A stretch of DNA of 64,000 nucleotides from Sphingomonas sp. SUN019. GTDB lineage: Bacteria; Pseudomonadota; Alphaproteobacteria; Sphingomonadales; Sphingomonadaceae. Position 1 is the stretch's first letter; each line of letters begins with the position of its first letter. A program made the translations under genes and the position numbers. This document shows, one piece after another, positions 1 through 9,750 of the stretch. The stretch covers positions 2,571,501-2,635,500 of the forward strand of contig NZ_CP096971.1 of the NCBI RefSeq assembly GCF_024758705.1, in the 5' to 3' direction. The notes beneath the pieces are model-generated. The model was not told where the DNA came from. It made no database searches and saw nothing but the letters and a program-made list of their open reading frames with translations.

Positions 1-1
1 C

Positions 2-1672
2 GAGCCGATGATCGACAACAAGCATACCTATTTCAAGGTCGCTTCGGCGGCGGTGCTGATCAACATCTTCGCGCTCGTCACGTCGCTGTTCTCGATGGTG
101 GTGTACGACCGGGTCATCCCGAACAACGCGATGTCCAGCCTGACCGCGTTGGCGATCGGGTTCGGCGTCGTCATCATCTTCGATTTCGTGCTGAAGACGC
201 TGCGCGCGTATTTCGTCGACATCGCGGGCGCGGACATCGACCATCAGGTCGGCGAGCGCGTGTTCAAGAAACTGTTGGCGACCCGGTTGGACCTCAAAAA
301 GGGGTCGACCGGCGCGCTGGCGGGATTGATGCGCGAGCTGGAGGCGCTGCGCGATTTCTTCGCCTCCGCCACACTTTCCGCGATCGTCGACGTGCCGTTC
401 CTGCTGCTGACCGTCCTGGTCATCTGGGCGATCGGCGGCAAGGTGGTGATCGTGCTGCTGGTGGTGATCCCGCTGGTGCTGATCACCGGCTGGCTGACCA
501 ACCCCGCGTTAGAACGGCTGTCGGCGCGGACGATGCGCGAGGGGCTGTCGAAGCAATCGGTGCTGGTCGAGACGATCGGCGGGCTGGAGACGGTAAAGGC
601 GGCGGGCGCTGGGCCGCTGCTGTCCGCGCGCTGGTCCGAGGCGCTGCGGCAGCAGTCCGATTCGTCGCTGCGGCAGCGGTTGATCTCGACGATCGCGATC
701 ACCGTTGCGGGGTCGGCGAGCACGGTTAGCTATGCCGGGGTCGTCATCGTCGGCGTGAACCTGATCGCCGCGCGCGAGCTGACTTCTGGCGGGTTGATCG
801 CCTGTTCGCTGTTGGCGGGGCGCGCGATCGCGCCGCTCGCGCAGATTTCGCAATTGCTGTCGCGTCTTTCGCAGACGCGCACCGCCTACCGCCAGATCAA
901 CGCGATGATGATGCAGCGGAGCGAAGGGCCGGACGGGCAGGCGCTGGAATTGCGTTCGATCGCGGGCAAGATCGAATTCCGCAACGTCACCTTCCGCTAT
1001 CCCGGCGCGACCGAACCGGCGATATCCAACCTGTCGTTCACGATCGAGGCGGGCGAGCGCGTCGCGCTGCTGGGGCGTGTGGGGTCGGGCAAGTCGACCA
1101 TCACACGGTTGATCCTGGGACTGTACGAGCCTGAAGACGGGCTGGTGATGATCGACGGAACCGACATCCGGCAGCTCGATCCGCAGGCGCTGCGGTCGCG
1201 CGTCGGCGCGGCGATGCAGGACAGCGTGCTGATGAGCGGCACGGTGCGCGAGAATATCACGCTCGGCCGCGAAGGCGTCGACGATGCCGAGATGCTGCGC
1301 GCGTCGGAGCTGTCGGGCACGCACCAGTTCATGGGGCAGATCGCCAACGGATACGACCTGAAGCTGGCCGACCGCGGCGACGGACTGTCGGGCGGGCAGC
1401 GCCAGTCGATCGCGCTGGCGCGGGCGGTGGCGGGCAAGCCGCAACTGCTGATCTTCGACGAACCGTCGTCCAGCATGGACACGCAGACCGAAAACGGCCT
1501 GATCGAGCGGCTGGGGCGCGAAGTGCAAGGCCGCACGATGGTGCTGGTGACGCACCGTCCGCCGCTCCTGCAACTGGTCCAGCGGATCATCGTGCTGGAG
1601 CGCGGCAAGGTGATCAGCGATGGGCCGCGCGACACCGTGATGCAGCAGCTGACCAGACCCAAGGTGGCATGA
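2..1672 (+). CDS. Type I secretion ABC transporter, LapB/HlyB type (5' end outside window)
   Basis: Inner-membrane exporter ATPase that would drive secretion of a large adhesin or RTX-type substrate with the HlyD adaptor encoded next. The visible protein opens with the transmembrane domain (several hydrophobic segments in the first 290 residues) and ends with an ABC domain: Walker A GRVGSGKST, signature LSGGQRQ, Walker B LLIFDEPSS and the switch VTHR. The reading frame is open to the window edge and the first ATG (position 8) falls where LapB-type proteins enter their first membrane helix. I therefore infer that the usual N-terminal C39-like domain lies upstream and the gene is cut by the window. 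Its stop overlaps the adaptor start (ATGA). The substrate and the TolC-like partner are not in view. Confidence 0.93.
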   Translation, partial: EPMIDNKHTYFKVASAAVLINIFALVTSLFSMVVYDRVIPNNAMSSLTALAIGFGVVIIFDFVLKTLRAYFVDIAGADIDHQVGERVFKKLLATRLDLKKGSTGALAGLMRELEALRDFFASATLSAIVDVPFLLLTVLVIWAIGGKVVIVLLVVIPLVLITGWLTNPALERLSARTMREGLSKQSVLVETIGGLETVKAAGAGPLLSARWSEALRQQSDSSLRQRLISTIAITVAGSASTVSYAGVVIVGVNLIAARELTSGGLIACSLLAGRAIAPLAQISQLLSRLSQTRTAYRQINAMMMQRSEGPDGQALELRSIAGKIEFRNVTFRYPGATEPAISNLSFTIEAGERVALLGRVGSGKSTITRLILGLYEPEDGLVMIDGTDIRQLDPQALRSRVGAAMQDSVLMSGTVRENITLGREGVDDAEMLRASELSGTHQFMGQIANGYDLKLADRGDGLSGGQRQSIALARAVAGKPQLLIFDEPSSSMDTQTENGLIERLGREVQGRTMVLVTHRPPLLQLVQRIIVLERGKVISDGPRDTVMQQLTRPKVA

Positions 1673-2985
1673 CGCACATGAACCAGATGACCAGATTAGA
1701 GGATCTGACCGATCGCGTGAAACCACGGCAGGCGTCGAACCTGCTGTTGTGGGGGATCGTCGCGTTCTTCGTGATCTTCATCGTGTGGGCGTGGTGGGCG
1801 AAGCTGGACCGCACGGTGCGCGGGCCGGGACGCGTGATCGCAACCTCGCAATTGCAGACCGTCTCCAACCTTGAGGGCGGGGTGGTCGAACAGATACTGG
1901 TGCGCACCGGGCAGATCGTGAAGCAGGGCCAGCCGCTGGTCCGGCTCGACAAGACCGCGACCGGCGCGGAGCTTGGATCGGGCGAGGCGCAGGCAGCGGC
2001 GCTGCGCGTCAAGATCGCGCGGCTGAAGGCCGAGGTGCTGGGACGCGAGCCGGTCTATCCAGCCGCGACCAATCCGGTCGTCGCCGAGCAGATCGAGATA
2101 GAGCGTGCGCTGCACAGCGCGCGGATGCAGGAACTCGCCGGGATCAACGGCGCGACCGCCGCCCGCAGCGTGCAGGCGCAACGGTCGGTGACCGAAGCGC
2201 AATCGGCGCTGGCCGCGCGACAGAGCGCGAGCGCGGCCAAGAAGACCGAACTGGAGTCGATCGCGCCCCTGGTCGCAAAGGGTATCGAGCCGCGGTTGAT
2301 GCTGTCGCAGGCCGAAAGCGCGGCGAGCGTCGCGGCGAGCGAGGCGGCGCAGGCCGCGGCGACGGTATCGCGCAGCTATGCCAGCGTCGCCGAGGCGCGC
2401 GCGTCGATGGCGCAGGCGCGGCAGGACTGGCGCGCGAAGGCGGCCGATGAACTGGCGAAGGCGCAGGCCGATCTGGCCGCGCGCGCCACATCGTTGCCCG
2501 CGCTGGAGGCGCGGGTCGACCGCACCACCGTGCGCGCACCGCTGGCGGGCCGGATCAACCGCGTGATCGTGACCACCGTGGGCGCGGCGGTATCCCCCGG
2601 TGCGCCGATCGCCGAGATTTCACCGAGCCGCGATACATTGCTGGTGGAGGCGCGCATCCGTCCTGAGGACATCGCGCGGGTGCGGATCAACCAGCATTCG
2701 CGGGTCAACATCACCGCCTATGACAGTTCGGTCTATGGCTGGATCGACGGGAAGGTCGAATCGATCTCCCCCGACGCGATCGTCGACGAACGCGCGCAGA
2801 CGACCTATTACATCGTCAACGTCCGCACCGACACGAAAGGGCTGCTCGACCGCCGCACGAACAAGCTGCTGCCGATCGGCACGGGCATGACCGCCGAGGT
2901 GAACTTGCTGGGTGATCCGCGGACGGTTTTGCAGTACATCCTGACGCCGATAACGCGGATGTCGGAGACGGCTTTCCGGGAGTAG
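1669..2985 (+). CDS. HlyD-family type I secretion membrane fusion protein
   Basis: Periplasmic adaptor linking the preceding ABC exporter to an outer-membrane channel. About 438 residues, the usual length. A single N-terminal membrane helix (residues about 25-43) is followed by a biotinyl-lipoyl half-motif (NLEGGVVEQILV). Next come a long alanine-rich coiled coil (about 95-275), the second lipoyl half (VRAPLAGRINRV) and a beta-barrel domain. The start overlaps the stop of the transporter; an alternative ATG lies 9 bases later at 1678. A pair with this order and overlap is diagnostic for type I secretion; the cargo is unknown. Confidence 0.93.
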   Translation: MTHMNQMTRLEDLTDRVKPRQASNLLLWGIVAFFVIFIVWAWWAKLDRTVRGPGRVIATSQLQTVSNLEGGVVEQILVRTGQIVKQGQPLVRLDKTATGAELGSGEAQAAALRVKIARLKAEVLGREPVYPAATNPVVAEQIEIERALHSARMQELAGINGATAARSVQAQRSVTEAQSALAARQSASAAKKTELESIAPLVAKGIEPRLMLSQAESAASVAASEAAQAAATVSRSYASVAEARASMAQARQDWRAKAADELAKAQADLAARATSLPALEARVDRTTVRAPLAGRINRVIVTTVGAAVSPGAPIAEISPSRDTLLVEARIRPEDIARVRINQHSRVNITAYDSSVYGWIDGKVESISPDAIVDERAQTTYYIVNVRTDTKGLLDRRTNKLLPIGTGMTAEVNLLGDPRTVLQYILTPITRMSETAFRE

Positions 2986-3017
2986 GGGCTCGGGCCTTTT
3001 GATCCGCTCACTCGGAT

Positions 3018-3106
3018 GAGACGGTGCCAGCCCGCTCCCTCGCCTCGCCTCCCAAGTCATTATATTTGCATGGGAGGCGGGGCGGGGAGCGGGCTGGCAC
3101 CGTCTC
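3018..3106. terminator. Long inverted repeat between convergent genes
   Basis: Left arm 3018-3054 and right arm 3071-3106 are reverse complements: 22 outer bases match perfectly, then a short imperfect stretch, then a further 8-9 matches, around a 16-nt A/T-rich loop. It sits midway between the convergent hlyD and isoaspartyl peptidase genes. A role as bidirectional terminator or RNA stabiliser is inferred from the position; there is no clear T-run. Confidence 0.7.
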
Positions 3107-3134
3107 GTTCAGCGGCAGCTGAACCAAAAAAGCC

Positions 3135-4109
3135 TCAATCCTCATCACCATAGATCGCGACCTTCGGCTTGCCGCCCGCCGTCACCACGCCGCGGTACAT
3201 GCCCGGCGTGTTGAAGCTCCAGGCCATGTCGCCCTTCGGCCCGGTGACGATGACGCCGCCTGACCCGCCCAGCGCCTTCACCTCCGCCATCACGGTGTCG
3301 GCGGCCTTTTGCAACGGTTCGCCCGCAAACCGCACGCGCGTGCAGATTTCGTGCGCGACGCCTTCGCGAATGAAGAATTCGCCGGATCCGGTCGCGGATA
3401 CCGCGCAGGCGCGATCGTCGGCATAGGTGCCCGCCCCGATCACCGGCGCGTCGCCGATCCGGCCCCAGCGTTTGCCGGTGATGCCCCCGGTCGAGGTCGC
3501 CGCCGCGACATGGCCGTCCGAATCGCGCGCCACCGCGCCGACGGTGCCGTATTTCATGTCGACGTCGAACCAGCCAACCTGCTTCGACTTCAGTTCCTCG
3601 AGCTGCCGCTTGCGTTCGGGCGTGGCGAACCAGGACGGGTCGACCTGTTCCAGTTTCTGTTCGGCGGAGAAGGTGTCCGCGCCCTTCCCCGCCAGGAAGA
3701 CGTGCGGGCTGTCCTCCATCACCTTGCGCGCCAGGCTGACCGGGTGGCGCGTGCGGGTGACGCCCGCGACCGCACCCGCCGCGCGGTCCTTGCCCGACAT
3801 GATCGCGGCGTCGAGCTCGTTCGTGCCCTCATAGGTGAACACCGCGCCGCGCCCGGCGTTGAAGTTCGGATCGTCCTCCAGCACCTGCACCGCGGCCTCG
3901 ACCGCGTCGACCGCGCTGCCGCCCTTGTCCAGCAACGCCGAACCGGCGGCAAGTGCGCGCTCCAATGCGGCGCGCGTCTCACGATCTTTTTCGGGAGTCA
4001 TCCGTGCGCGCTCGATCACGCCGGCCCCGCCGTGGATGACAAGCGTCCATTGCGGCGCAGCAGTTGCGGGGGTGGACATCAGGAGGGCTCCGAGGATCAG
4101 AAGGCGCAT
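3135..4109 (-). CDS. Isoaspartyl peptidase / plant-type L-asparaginase, exported
   Basis: Ntn-hydrolase of the IaaA/EcAIII family that cleaves isoaspartyl dipeptides and asparagine. It is made as a precursor and self-cleaves in front of a threonine. The motif GTVGAVA places the catalytic nucleophile at about Thr189. The N-terminal half has the family's IHGGAGV motif and the glycine-rich stretch around FNAGRGAVF. Residues 1-18 form a signal peptide ending in ATAAP, so the enzyme is probably periplasmic. Its 324 residues match the family. It is convergent with hlyD and shares a direction with the two acyltransferase genes behind it, but the 15-base gap does not prove an operon. Confidence 0.92.
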   Translation of the reverse strand: MRLLILGALLMSTPATAAPQWTLVIHGGAGVIERARMTPEKDRETRAALERALAAGSALLDKGGSAVDAVEAAVQVLEDDPNFNAGRGAVFTYEGTNELDAAIMSGKDRAAGAVAGVTRTRHPVSLARKVMEDSPHVFLAGKGADTFSAEQKLEQVDPSWFATPERKRQLEELKSKQVGWFDVDMKYGTVGAVARDSDGHVAAATSTGGITGKRWGRIGDAPVIGAGTYADDRACAVSATGSGEFFIREGVAHEICTRVRFAGEPLQKAADTVMAEVKALGGSGGVIVTGPKGDMAWSFNTPGMYRGVVTAGGKPKVAIYGDED

Positions 4110-4124
4110 GAGCGGGCCTTTCGG

Positions 4125-5306
4125 TTAGTGGGCGAGGGCGGGCTTTGTGGGGGCGATGCGAGGGCGCGCTTTCCGGCGCAGGCCGATCAGCGGGCGCGCC
4201 CACGGTATCGCGCGGCCGATCAGGTAGAATGCCCAGCATCCGGCGACGGTCGCCACGATCAGAACGGCGAAGTTCACGAACGGCGGCAGCGCGGCCGGAA
4301 TCAGCCAATAGGCGACCATCACGATGATCGTCTGGTGGATGATGTAGAACGGGAACACCGCCTCGGTCAGCATCGCGCGCGCCGGGTGATCGCGGTTGAG
4401 GAAGGTTTCGGCGATGCCGATCAGCGCGGCGATCGCCGCCCACCCCTCGACGCCGCGGGCGATGCTGAAGATGCGGCCCCACGGCTGCGGCATGGTCTGC
4501 ACCGGCCAATTCAGTTCGATCCCGGCGACGATCGCATAAGCCACCAGCGCCATCGCGGCGGCGGGTTTCCACAGCCTGGCGAACGTCGCCAGCGTGCCGG
4601 GCGCCGCCGCCATCGCGAACCCGAACAGGAAGGCGGGAAGATAGATGGCGTGCGCCACCCAGTCGCCGAACAGCGCGTGGGTTTCTCCGACGCCGGGGAA
4701 CAGCAATGTGCTGACGACGATCAGCCAAGCCATCGGCAGCAGCAGCGCGCGGGTTCCGGTAAAGATGCGCGAAAACGCCATTTGCGCGGCGTTGCGGAGC
4801 CCGGCGGGCGCAATCGCCAGCACCACCACCAGCAGCATGGTGTAGAGCCAGAGGTACAGCACGAACCACAGGTGATTCCACGTCGGCAGCACGATCCCCG
4901 CCAGCGTCGAGAAACGGAAATAATCGTGGGTCCAGAAGGTCGCGAACGATCCGGCATACGCATGCTTGGTCACCAGTTCGACCCACGACTGCGGCGGTAC
5001 GACCACGGCGATGCCGAAGATCAGCGGCACGATCAGCCGCGAGGTGCGGTTCGCCGCAAACGCCGCCGTCCTTCCGCCGCGCCGGTGCAGCGCGCGGCTG
5101 GCATAGCCCGACACGACGAACAGCAACGACAGCCGCCACGGCGCGGACGCGAGCATCGGCACCGTCGTCCAGTCCGCACCCGGCAGCTTGACGTGAAAGC
5201 CCCACGGCACGAACACCATGCCGATATGATAGAGGATCAGGATCGCGAACGCGGCGATGCGCAGCCAGTCGAGGCCGTAATGGCGTTGGGGCAGGGGGCT
5301 GTTCAT
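4125..5306 (-). CDS. Acyltransferase family 3 membrane protein (copy 1)
   Basis: Polytopic inner-membrane acyltransferase of the OafA/OpgC superfamily, which transfers acyl groups to cell-surface or periplasmic glycans. It starts with the family's opening RHYGLDWLRIAAFAILILYH, whose conserved His is just upstream of the first helix. About ten hydrophobic segments follow, with the conserved LWFVLYLW in the middle. Length 393 aa. The acceptor substrate cannot be read from the sequence. It lies 40 bp downstream of a paralogue with the same motifs (RHYGLDWLRI, LWFVVYLW, HPARA), so the pair arose by duplication. Confidence 0.88.
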   Translation of the reverse strand: MNSPLPQRHYGLDWLRIAAFAILILYHIGMVFVPWGFHVKLPGADWTTVPMLASAPWRLSLLFVVSGYASRALHRRGGRTAAFAANRTSRLIVPLIFGIAVVVPPQSWVELVTKHAYAGSFATFWTHDYFRFSTLAGIVLPTWNHLWFVLYLWLYTMLLVVVLAIAPAGLRNAAQMAFSRIFTGTRALLLPMAWLIVVSTLLFPGVGETHALFGDWVAHAIYLPAFLFGFAMAAAPGTLATFARLWKPAAAMALVAYAIVAGIELNWPVQTMPQPWGRIFSIARGVEGWAAIAALIGIAETFLNRDHPARAMLTEAVFPFYIIHQTIIVMVAYWLIPAALPPFVNFAVLIVATVAGCWAFYLIGRAIPWARPLIGLRRKARPRIAPTKPALAH

Positions 5307-5346
5307 CGCGCGCGGGGGTAGCAGGCGATGCGCGTGAGCGAAACCG

Positions 5347-6507
5347 TCAGGCGGTGCGCAACCTTTGCGGCGGCATCGGCGAAAGGCCGATCAGTGGTCG
5401 CAGCCACGCGATGTCCCGCCCGATGACATAGGTCAGCGCGCACGCGACGGCAGTTCCTGACAGCAGTAGGAAGAAGCCCTGCAACGCGCCGAGGCCCAGC
5501 GCGGGCGCTTCCCACGCCAAAATGACCAGCACGGGATGATGGATCAGATAGGCGGGGAACACCGCCTCCGCCAGCGTGGCGCGGGCCGGATGATCGTGGT
5601 TCCACAGCGTGTCCGCCGCGCGGAGCAGGACCAGGATGACGCCCCACGCCATCGCGATCCGCGCGGCGCGATCGGCCGCCATGACGCTGTGTGGCGGCAT
5701 GTCGTGGTAACGATAGGCGAGTTCGACCCACACGACGACGATCGCGGCCACCGCCGCAACCAGCGCGCCGGTGCGCCAGTTGCGCGCGATCGCATTCCAC
5801 AGCGCAGGCGACCCGCCGAGCGCGAAGCCGAACAGCAGCAACGGGAAATATTCCGCATGCCCGCCCCAGTCGGTCGTCAGACCCTGCCGTTCCGGCACCA
5901 CGAAGAGCAGCGCCAGCTTCGCCAGCACGAGCAGGGCGACGGGAACCCAGACGACGCGCCGGCCGCGCGCGAGCGTGTCGACCCGCTCCTGGATCGCGAC
6001 GCTGCCGAATGCTGCGACCATGGCCGACAGGACCATCGTGTACGCCCACAGATAGACGACGAACCACAGATGCTCCCAACTCGGGAACGCGAAGCCGTAC
6101 ACCGGCGTCAGGCTCCAATAATGGCCGAGCCAATAGCTGATGAGCGTTTCGCCGTCGCCGTGTTCGCGCACCCGCACCCACAGTTCGGGCGGCAGCAGCA
6201 CCGCCAGCGCTAAGGCGAGCGGGATCAGCAATCGCGCGCTGCGACCTTTCACGAAGGCGATCAGTCCGGGCGATCGATCGAGCAGACGGCGCGTCGCAAA
6301 GCCCGAGACGACGAACAATAATGGCAGCCGCCACGGCGTCAGCAGCGCCATGGGCGCGATCAGCGCCGGAAAGGTCTCGGGCCATTTCACGACCCAGTCC
6401 CACGGCGCAAACACCATTGCGACATGATAGACGATCAGCAGCGCGAACGCGCCGATGCGCAGCCAGTCCAGTCCGTAGTGCCTCCCGCTCACCGCAATCG
6501 CCTTCAT
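5347..6507 (-). CDS. Acyltransferase family 3 membrane protein (copy 2)
   Basis: Paralogue of the neighbouring acyltransferase: 386 aa, same opening RHYGLDWLRIGAFALLIVYH, same central LWFVVYLW and the same HPARATLAEAVFPAYLIHHP block near the C-terminus. It should be an inner-membrane enzyme that O-acylates a glycan or lipid. It is the promoter-proximal gene of the pair and is divergent from the DUF3089 gene, with only about 36 bp between the two starts. Confidence 0.88.
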   Translation of the reverse strand: MKAIAVSGRHYGLDWLRIGAFALLIVYHVAMVFAPWDWVVKWPETFPALIAPMALLTPWRLPLLFVVSGFATRRLLDRSPGLIAFVKGRSARLLIPLALALAVLLPPELWVRVREHGDGETLISYWLGHYWSLTPVYGFAFPSWEHLWFVVYLWAYTMVLSAMVAAFGSVAIQERVDTLARGRRVVWVPVALLVLAKLALLFVVPERQGLTTDWGGHAEYFPLLLFGFALGGSPALWNAIARNWRTGALVAAVAAIVVVWVELAYRYHDMPPHSVMAADRAARIAMAWGVILVLLRAADTLWNHDHPARATLAEAVFPAYLIHHPVLVILAWEAPALGLGALQGFFLLLSGTAVACALTYVIGRDIAWLRPLIGLSPMPPQRLRTA

Positions 6508-6543
6508 CGTCCGCGTGCGCTATACGGCGGGTGCGATAACCAA

Positions 6544-7662
6544 ATGATTACGGGGCTGGCCATGCGGGTGGTGACGTTATCGATCGCGATCGGCATGGCG
6601 GTCGCCGCAGCCGCGGCGCATGCGCAGATCATGCAGGCGCTGAAGATATCGCGGAACAACCAGCCGCCGCCCTTCGCGTTCGACCCTGGCCGCGCGCCCG
6701 GGCCGGTCGATTATGCACGGCCATCGTCATGGGCGGCGCTGCCGACGACGCGCGACGAGGCGGACGTGACGCCGCTGGGGGTGCGCGGGGTGGATCAGAC
6801 GCGCGCGCCCGCCGACGTGTTCTTCATCTATCCGACCGTGCTGATGAGCCGGACGATGTGGAACGCCGATCCGCGCGACGCGGCGCTGAACGCGAAGATC
6901 GACGCGACCACGATCCGTGGGCAGGCGAGCGCGTTCAACGAGTGCTGCGCGATCTATGCCCCGCGCTATCGGCAGATGACGCTGGGCGGGTACATCAAGT
7001 GGAGCGACAATAGCGTGCGGGCGACCGAGCTCGCCTATGGCGACATCGCGCGCGCGTTCCGGCAGTTCCTGACGTGGAACCGCGGGCGGCCGTTCATCGT
7101 CGCGGGGCAGAGCCAGGGCGCGCGACTGGGCCGGTTGCTGATCGAGCGTGAGATCGACCGCAAGCCGGTCGGCCGGCGGATGGTCGCCGCCTATCTGATC
7201 GGGCATTGGATCGAGGCCGACTGGTTCCGCGGGCATAGCGTGACGCCGTGCCGCCGCGCGGACGATACGGGTTGCGTCGTCACGTGGTCGACCTTTGCAC
7301 AAGGCCGCGATGGTCCGGCGCAACGTCGGTTCGTCGCGAAACAGAGCAATTACACGCCCGAATCGATCCGGCGGCCATATGTCGGGATCAATCCGTTCAC
7401 CTGGACGACGGCGGATGTGGTCTCGCCCAGATCAGCCAATCTCGGGTCATGGCTGCATGGCGGCGGTATTCAGCCGAACGTTGCGCAACCCGGATTGGTG
7501 ACGGGGCGGATGAAGGACGGCGCGCTCTATATCTCGCCGCCGGGCAAGGCGTATACCGCGTTCATGATTCCGTTCGGCAATTTCCACAATGTCGACGTCA
7601 ACATCGCGTACATGAACCTGCGCGGGAACGCCGCGCGGCGGGTAGCGGCGTTCTCGCGCTAG
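6544..7662 (+). CDS. DUF3089 alpha/beta-hydrolase-like protein, exported
   Basis: About 372 aa. A hydrophobic N-terminus ending in AAAAAHAQ gives a signal peptide. The core carries the nucleophile-elbow-like motif GQSQGARL and the DUF3089 landmarks VFFIYPTV and QASAFNECCAIYAPRYRQ. This family resembles periplasmic or outer-surface lipases and esterases, but its substrate is unknown. I place the start at ATG 6544; ATG 6562 (MRVV) is equally plausible and gives a more typical signal peptide. Longer starts would overlap the divergent acyltransferase gene. Confidence 0.85.
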   Translation: MITGLAMRVVTLSIAIGMAVAAAAAHAQIMQALKISRNNQPPPFAFDPGRAPGPVDYARPSSWAALPTTRDEADVTPLGVRGVDQTRAPADVFFIYPTVLMSRTMWNADPRDAALNAKIDATTIRGQASAFNECCAIYAPRYRQMTLGGYIKWSDNSVRATELAYGDIARAFRQFLTWNRGRPFIVAGQSQGARLGRLLIEREIDRKPVGRRMVAAYLIGHWIEADWFRGHSVTPCRRADDTGCVVTWSTFAQGRDGPAQRRFVAKQSNYTPESIRRPYVGINPFTWTTADVVSPRSANLGSWLHGGGIQPNVAQPGLVTGRMKDGALYISPPGKAYTAFMIPFGNFHNVDVNIAYMNLRGNAARRVAAFSR

Positions 7663-7665
7663 CTC

Positions 7666-8187
7666 CTACCGCTTCATTCTGGGCATCCCCATGAAGTCGC
7701 GCTTGCCGATCTTCACGCCCTTCGCGCGCAGGATGGCGTAGACGGTGGTGGCGTGGAAATAGAAGTTCGGTTGCGAGAAGGAGAGCAGGAAGTTCGCGCC
7801 GGTGAACGGCATTCGTGTTTCGCCGAACGCGAATTCGGTGTCCGTTTCGGCGAGCGAATCGAACTCGTCGCGATCGATCGCCTCCAGTTCGGCCATCGCG
7901 CCGTGCAGTTTGGCGTGAAGCCCGGCGAAATCGGTCGGCCACGGCTTCAGATCGGGCGAGTAGCTGCCGCCGCGCACGCCCGCGATCGCGCCGACCGAAT
8001 GTTCGGCGCACGATTTCACCTGATAGCCGAACGGCAGCATGTCGGGCGCAAGCCGGGCGTCGATCAGATCGGCGGGGGCGAGGCCCGTCTCCGCGCAGAA
8101 CGCCTCGGCCTTGTCGAGCAACGCGTCGACCGCGCGGAGAATCTGGAGGTTCGACGGAATCGTCGCGTCGTATAGCGAAAGCGTCAT
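7666..8187 (-). CDS. DUF1993 family protein
   Basis: A 173-aa soluble protein matching the DUF1993 pattern: opening [20 protein letters not shown], a central [15 protein letters not shown] and a C-terminal [18 protein letters not shown] with conserved histidine. The family is a DinB-like four-helix bundle of unknown function, probably metal-binding. A good ribosome-binding site (AGGAGCAGGA) precedes the ATG. It is divergent from ispG and convergent with the DUF3089 gene, only 3 bp away. Confidence 0.87.
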   Translation of the reverse strand: MTLSLYDATIPSNLQILRAVDALLDKAEAFCAETGLAPADLIDARLAPDMLPFGYQVKSCAEHSVGAIAGVRGGSYSPDLKPWPTDFAGLHAKLHGAMAELEAIDRDEFDSLAETDTEFAFGETRMPFTGANFLLSFSQPNFYFHATTVYAILRAKGVKIGKRDFMGMPRMKR

Positions 8188-8267
8188 CTATCCTGCTCCT
8201 GATCGGCACCGTGGAGTTGCGCCGCATGAGCCGCTATATCGGGTCCGAACCCGATAGGAAGCTTTCC

Positions 8268-9392
8268 ATGTCCCTTCGTCCCTGGCGCGACATCACGCGC
8301 CGCACGAGCCGTCAGATCATGGTCGGAGACGTTCCCGTCGGCGGCGGCGCGCCGGTCACCGTACAGACAATGACCAACACGCCGACCAGCGACCCGCGCG
8401 CGACGATCGACCAGATCAGGCGCTGCGAGGAGGCGGGGGTCGACATCATCCGTGTCTCCTGCCCCGACGTGGAATCGACCGCGGCGCTGAAGCAGATCGT
8501 CCGCGCGGCGCGGGTGCCGATCGTCGCCGACATCCATTTCCACTACAAGCGCGCGCTGGAGGCGGCGGATGCGGGCGCGGCGTGTCTGCGGATCAATCCC
8601 GGCAATATCGGATCGGCCGAACGCGTCCGCGAAGTGGTGAACGCGGCCAAGGCAAACGGCTGTGCGATCCGCATCGGGGTGAACGGCGGGAGCCTCGAGA
8701 AGGATCTGCTGGAGAAATACGGCGAGCCGTGTCCGGAGGCGCTGGTCGAATCCGCGCTAGACCATATCAAGTTGCTGCAGGACCATGATTTCCACGAATT
8801 CAAGGTCGCGGTGAAGGCGTCCGACCTGTTTCTGGCGGTCGCGGCGTATCAGCAACTGGCCGAGGTGGTCGATTGCCCGCTGCACCTAGGCATCACCGAA
8901 GCGGGCGGGTTCGTGGGCGGAACGGTCAAGTCCGCGATCGGGATCGGGTCGCTGCTCTGGTACGGGATCGGCGACACGATCCGCGTGTCGCTGTCGGCCG
9001 AACCCGAGGAAGAGGTGCGCGTCGGGTTCGAAATCCTGAAGGCGCTCGGCATCCGCAACCGCGGGGTACGGGTGGTGTCGTGCCCGTCATGCGCGCGCCA
9101 GGGCTTCGACGTGATCCGCACGGTGCAGGCGCTCGAGGAACGGCTCCAGCATATCCGCACGCCGATGAGCCTCTCCGTCCTCGGTTGCGTCGTCAACGGC
9201 CCCGGTGAGGCGCGCGAAACCGATATCGGCATCACCGGCGGCGGCAACGGCAAGCACATGGTGTATCTGTCGGGCGTGACCGACCATCACGTGCAGGACG
9301 AGGGCATGATCGACCATATCGTACGACTTGTGGAGGCGAAGGCGGCCGAGATCGAGGCGAGCGATGAGGCGGTGAAGGTGGCGGCGGAGTGA
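8268..9392 (+). CDS. ispG: 4-hydroxy-3-methylbut-2-enyl-diphosphate synthase (flavodoxin)
   Basis: Penultimate step of the MEP isoprenoid pathway: reductive ring opening of MEcPP to HMBPP, using a [4Fe-4S] cluster. The TIM-barrel part has VQTMTNTPT and [13 protein letters not shown]. The C-terminal ferredoxin-like part supplies the cluster cysteines in VVSCPSCAR and [10 protein letters not shown]. The length of 374 aa is normal for the proteobacterial form. I chose ATG 8268 ([12 protein letters not shown]) because AGGAAG sits 7 bases upstream and homologues begin this way; an in-frame ATG at 8226 would add 14 residues. Its stop overlaps the GTG of the next gene. Confidence 0.96.
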   Translation: MSLRPWRDITRRTSRQIMVGDVPVGGGAPVTVQTMTNTPTSDPRATIDQIRRCEEAGVDIIRVSCPDVESTAALKQIVRAARVPIVADIHFHYKRALEAADAGAACLRINPGNIGSAERVREVVNAAKANGCAIRIGVNGGSLEKDLLEKYGEPCPEALVESALDHIKLLQDHDFHEFKVAVKASDLFLAVAAYQQLAEVVDCPLHLGITEAGGFVGGTVKSAIGIGSLLWYGIGDTIRVSLSAEPEEEVRVGFEILKALGIRNRGVRVVSCPSCARQGFDVIRTVQALEERLQHIRTPMSLSVLGCVVNGPGEARETDIGITGGGNGKHMVYLSGVTDHHVQDEGMIDHIVRLVEAKAAEIEASDEAVKVAAE

Positions 9393-9718
9393 AGCGTCTA
9401 GGGCTGTTTGTGACGACCATCATTTCGGTGACACAGCCCGCAGTCGCGAAGGCTCCGCCTCCAGTTTATATTGCGGTTGGTTGTTCGACCAAGGGATCGC
9501 TCGAAACTATTGAGGTGGCTGGGCAGAAAATCCCTATCCCTACGGAAGATGACGACAAAGCCCTGCGCCGCGCGTTGCCCCATCTTGGTAGGAGTATAGC
9601 CATCACAAACGGTAGTGCCGTACCGTGGAGATGCGTCGGCGGGCTGATCTTCAAGTTGCAAATGATCGGTTATCGTCGTGTCGGCTTTATCAGCGAGCCG
9701 CCGCCCGCGGAGCGGTAG
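9389..9718 (+). CDS. Small exported protein resembling the ExbD periplasmic domain
   Basis: 109 aa starting at GTG 9389, coupled to the ispG stop (GTGA). Residues 1-20 are a cleavable signal peptide (ends QPAVAKA). The rest resembles the C-terminal periplasmic domain of ExbD/TolR: a short strand with [17 protein letters not shown], then [12 protein letters not shown], then a helix, then YRRVGFISE. It lacks the transmembrane anchor of ExbD, and no exbB is nearby. This is a fold guess from pattern; function unknown. Confidence 0.6.
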   Translation: MKRLGLFVTTIISVTQPAVAKAPPPVYIAVGCSTKGSLETIEVAGQKIPIPTEDDDKALRRALPHLGRSIAITNGSAVPWRCVGGLIFKLQMIGYRRVGFISEPPPAER

Positions 9719-9750
9719 TCGTCGACGTCACTTGTGTATATGCCTGCCCG

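Noticed and set aside
509..1726. Long open frame opposite the ABC transporter gene
   Set aside because: Arginine-, histidine- and glutamine-rich translation without motifs, typical of the shadow strand of a GC-rich gene.
3309..5321. 670-codon plus-strand frame across the isoaspartyl peptidase and acyltransferase genes
   Set aside because: Low-complexity R/D/H/A translation antisense to two well-supported genes.
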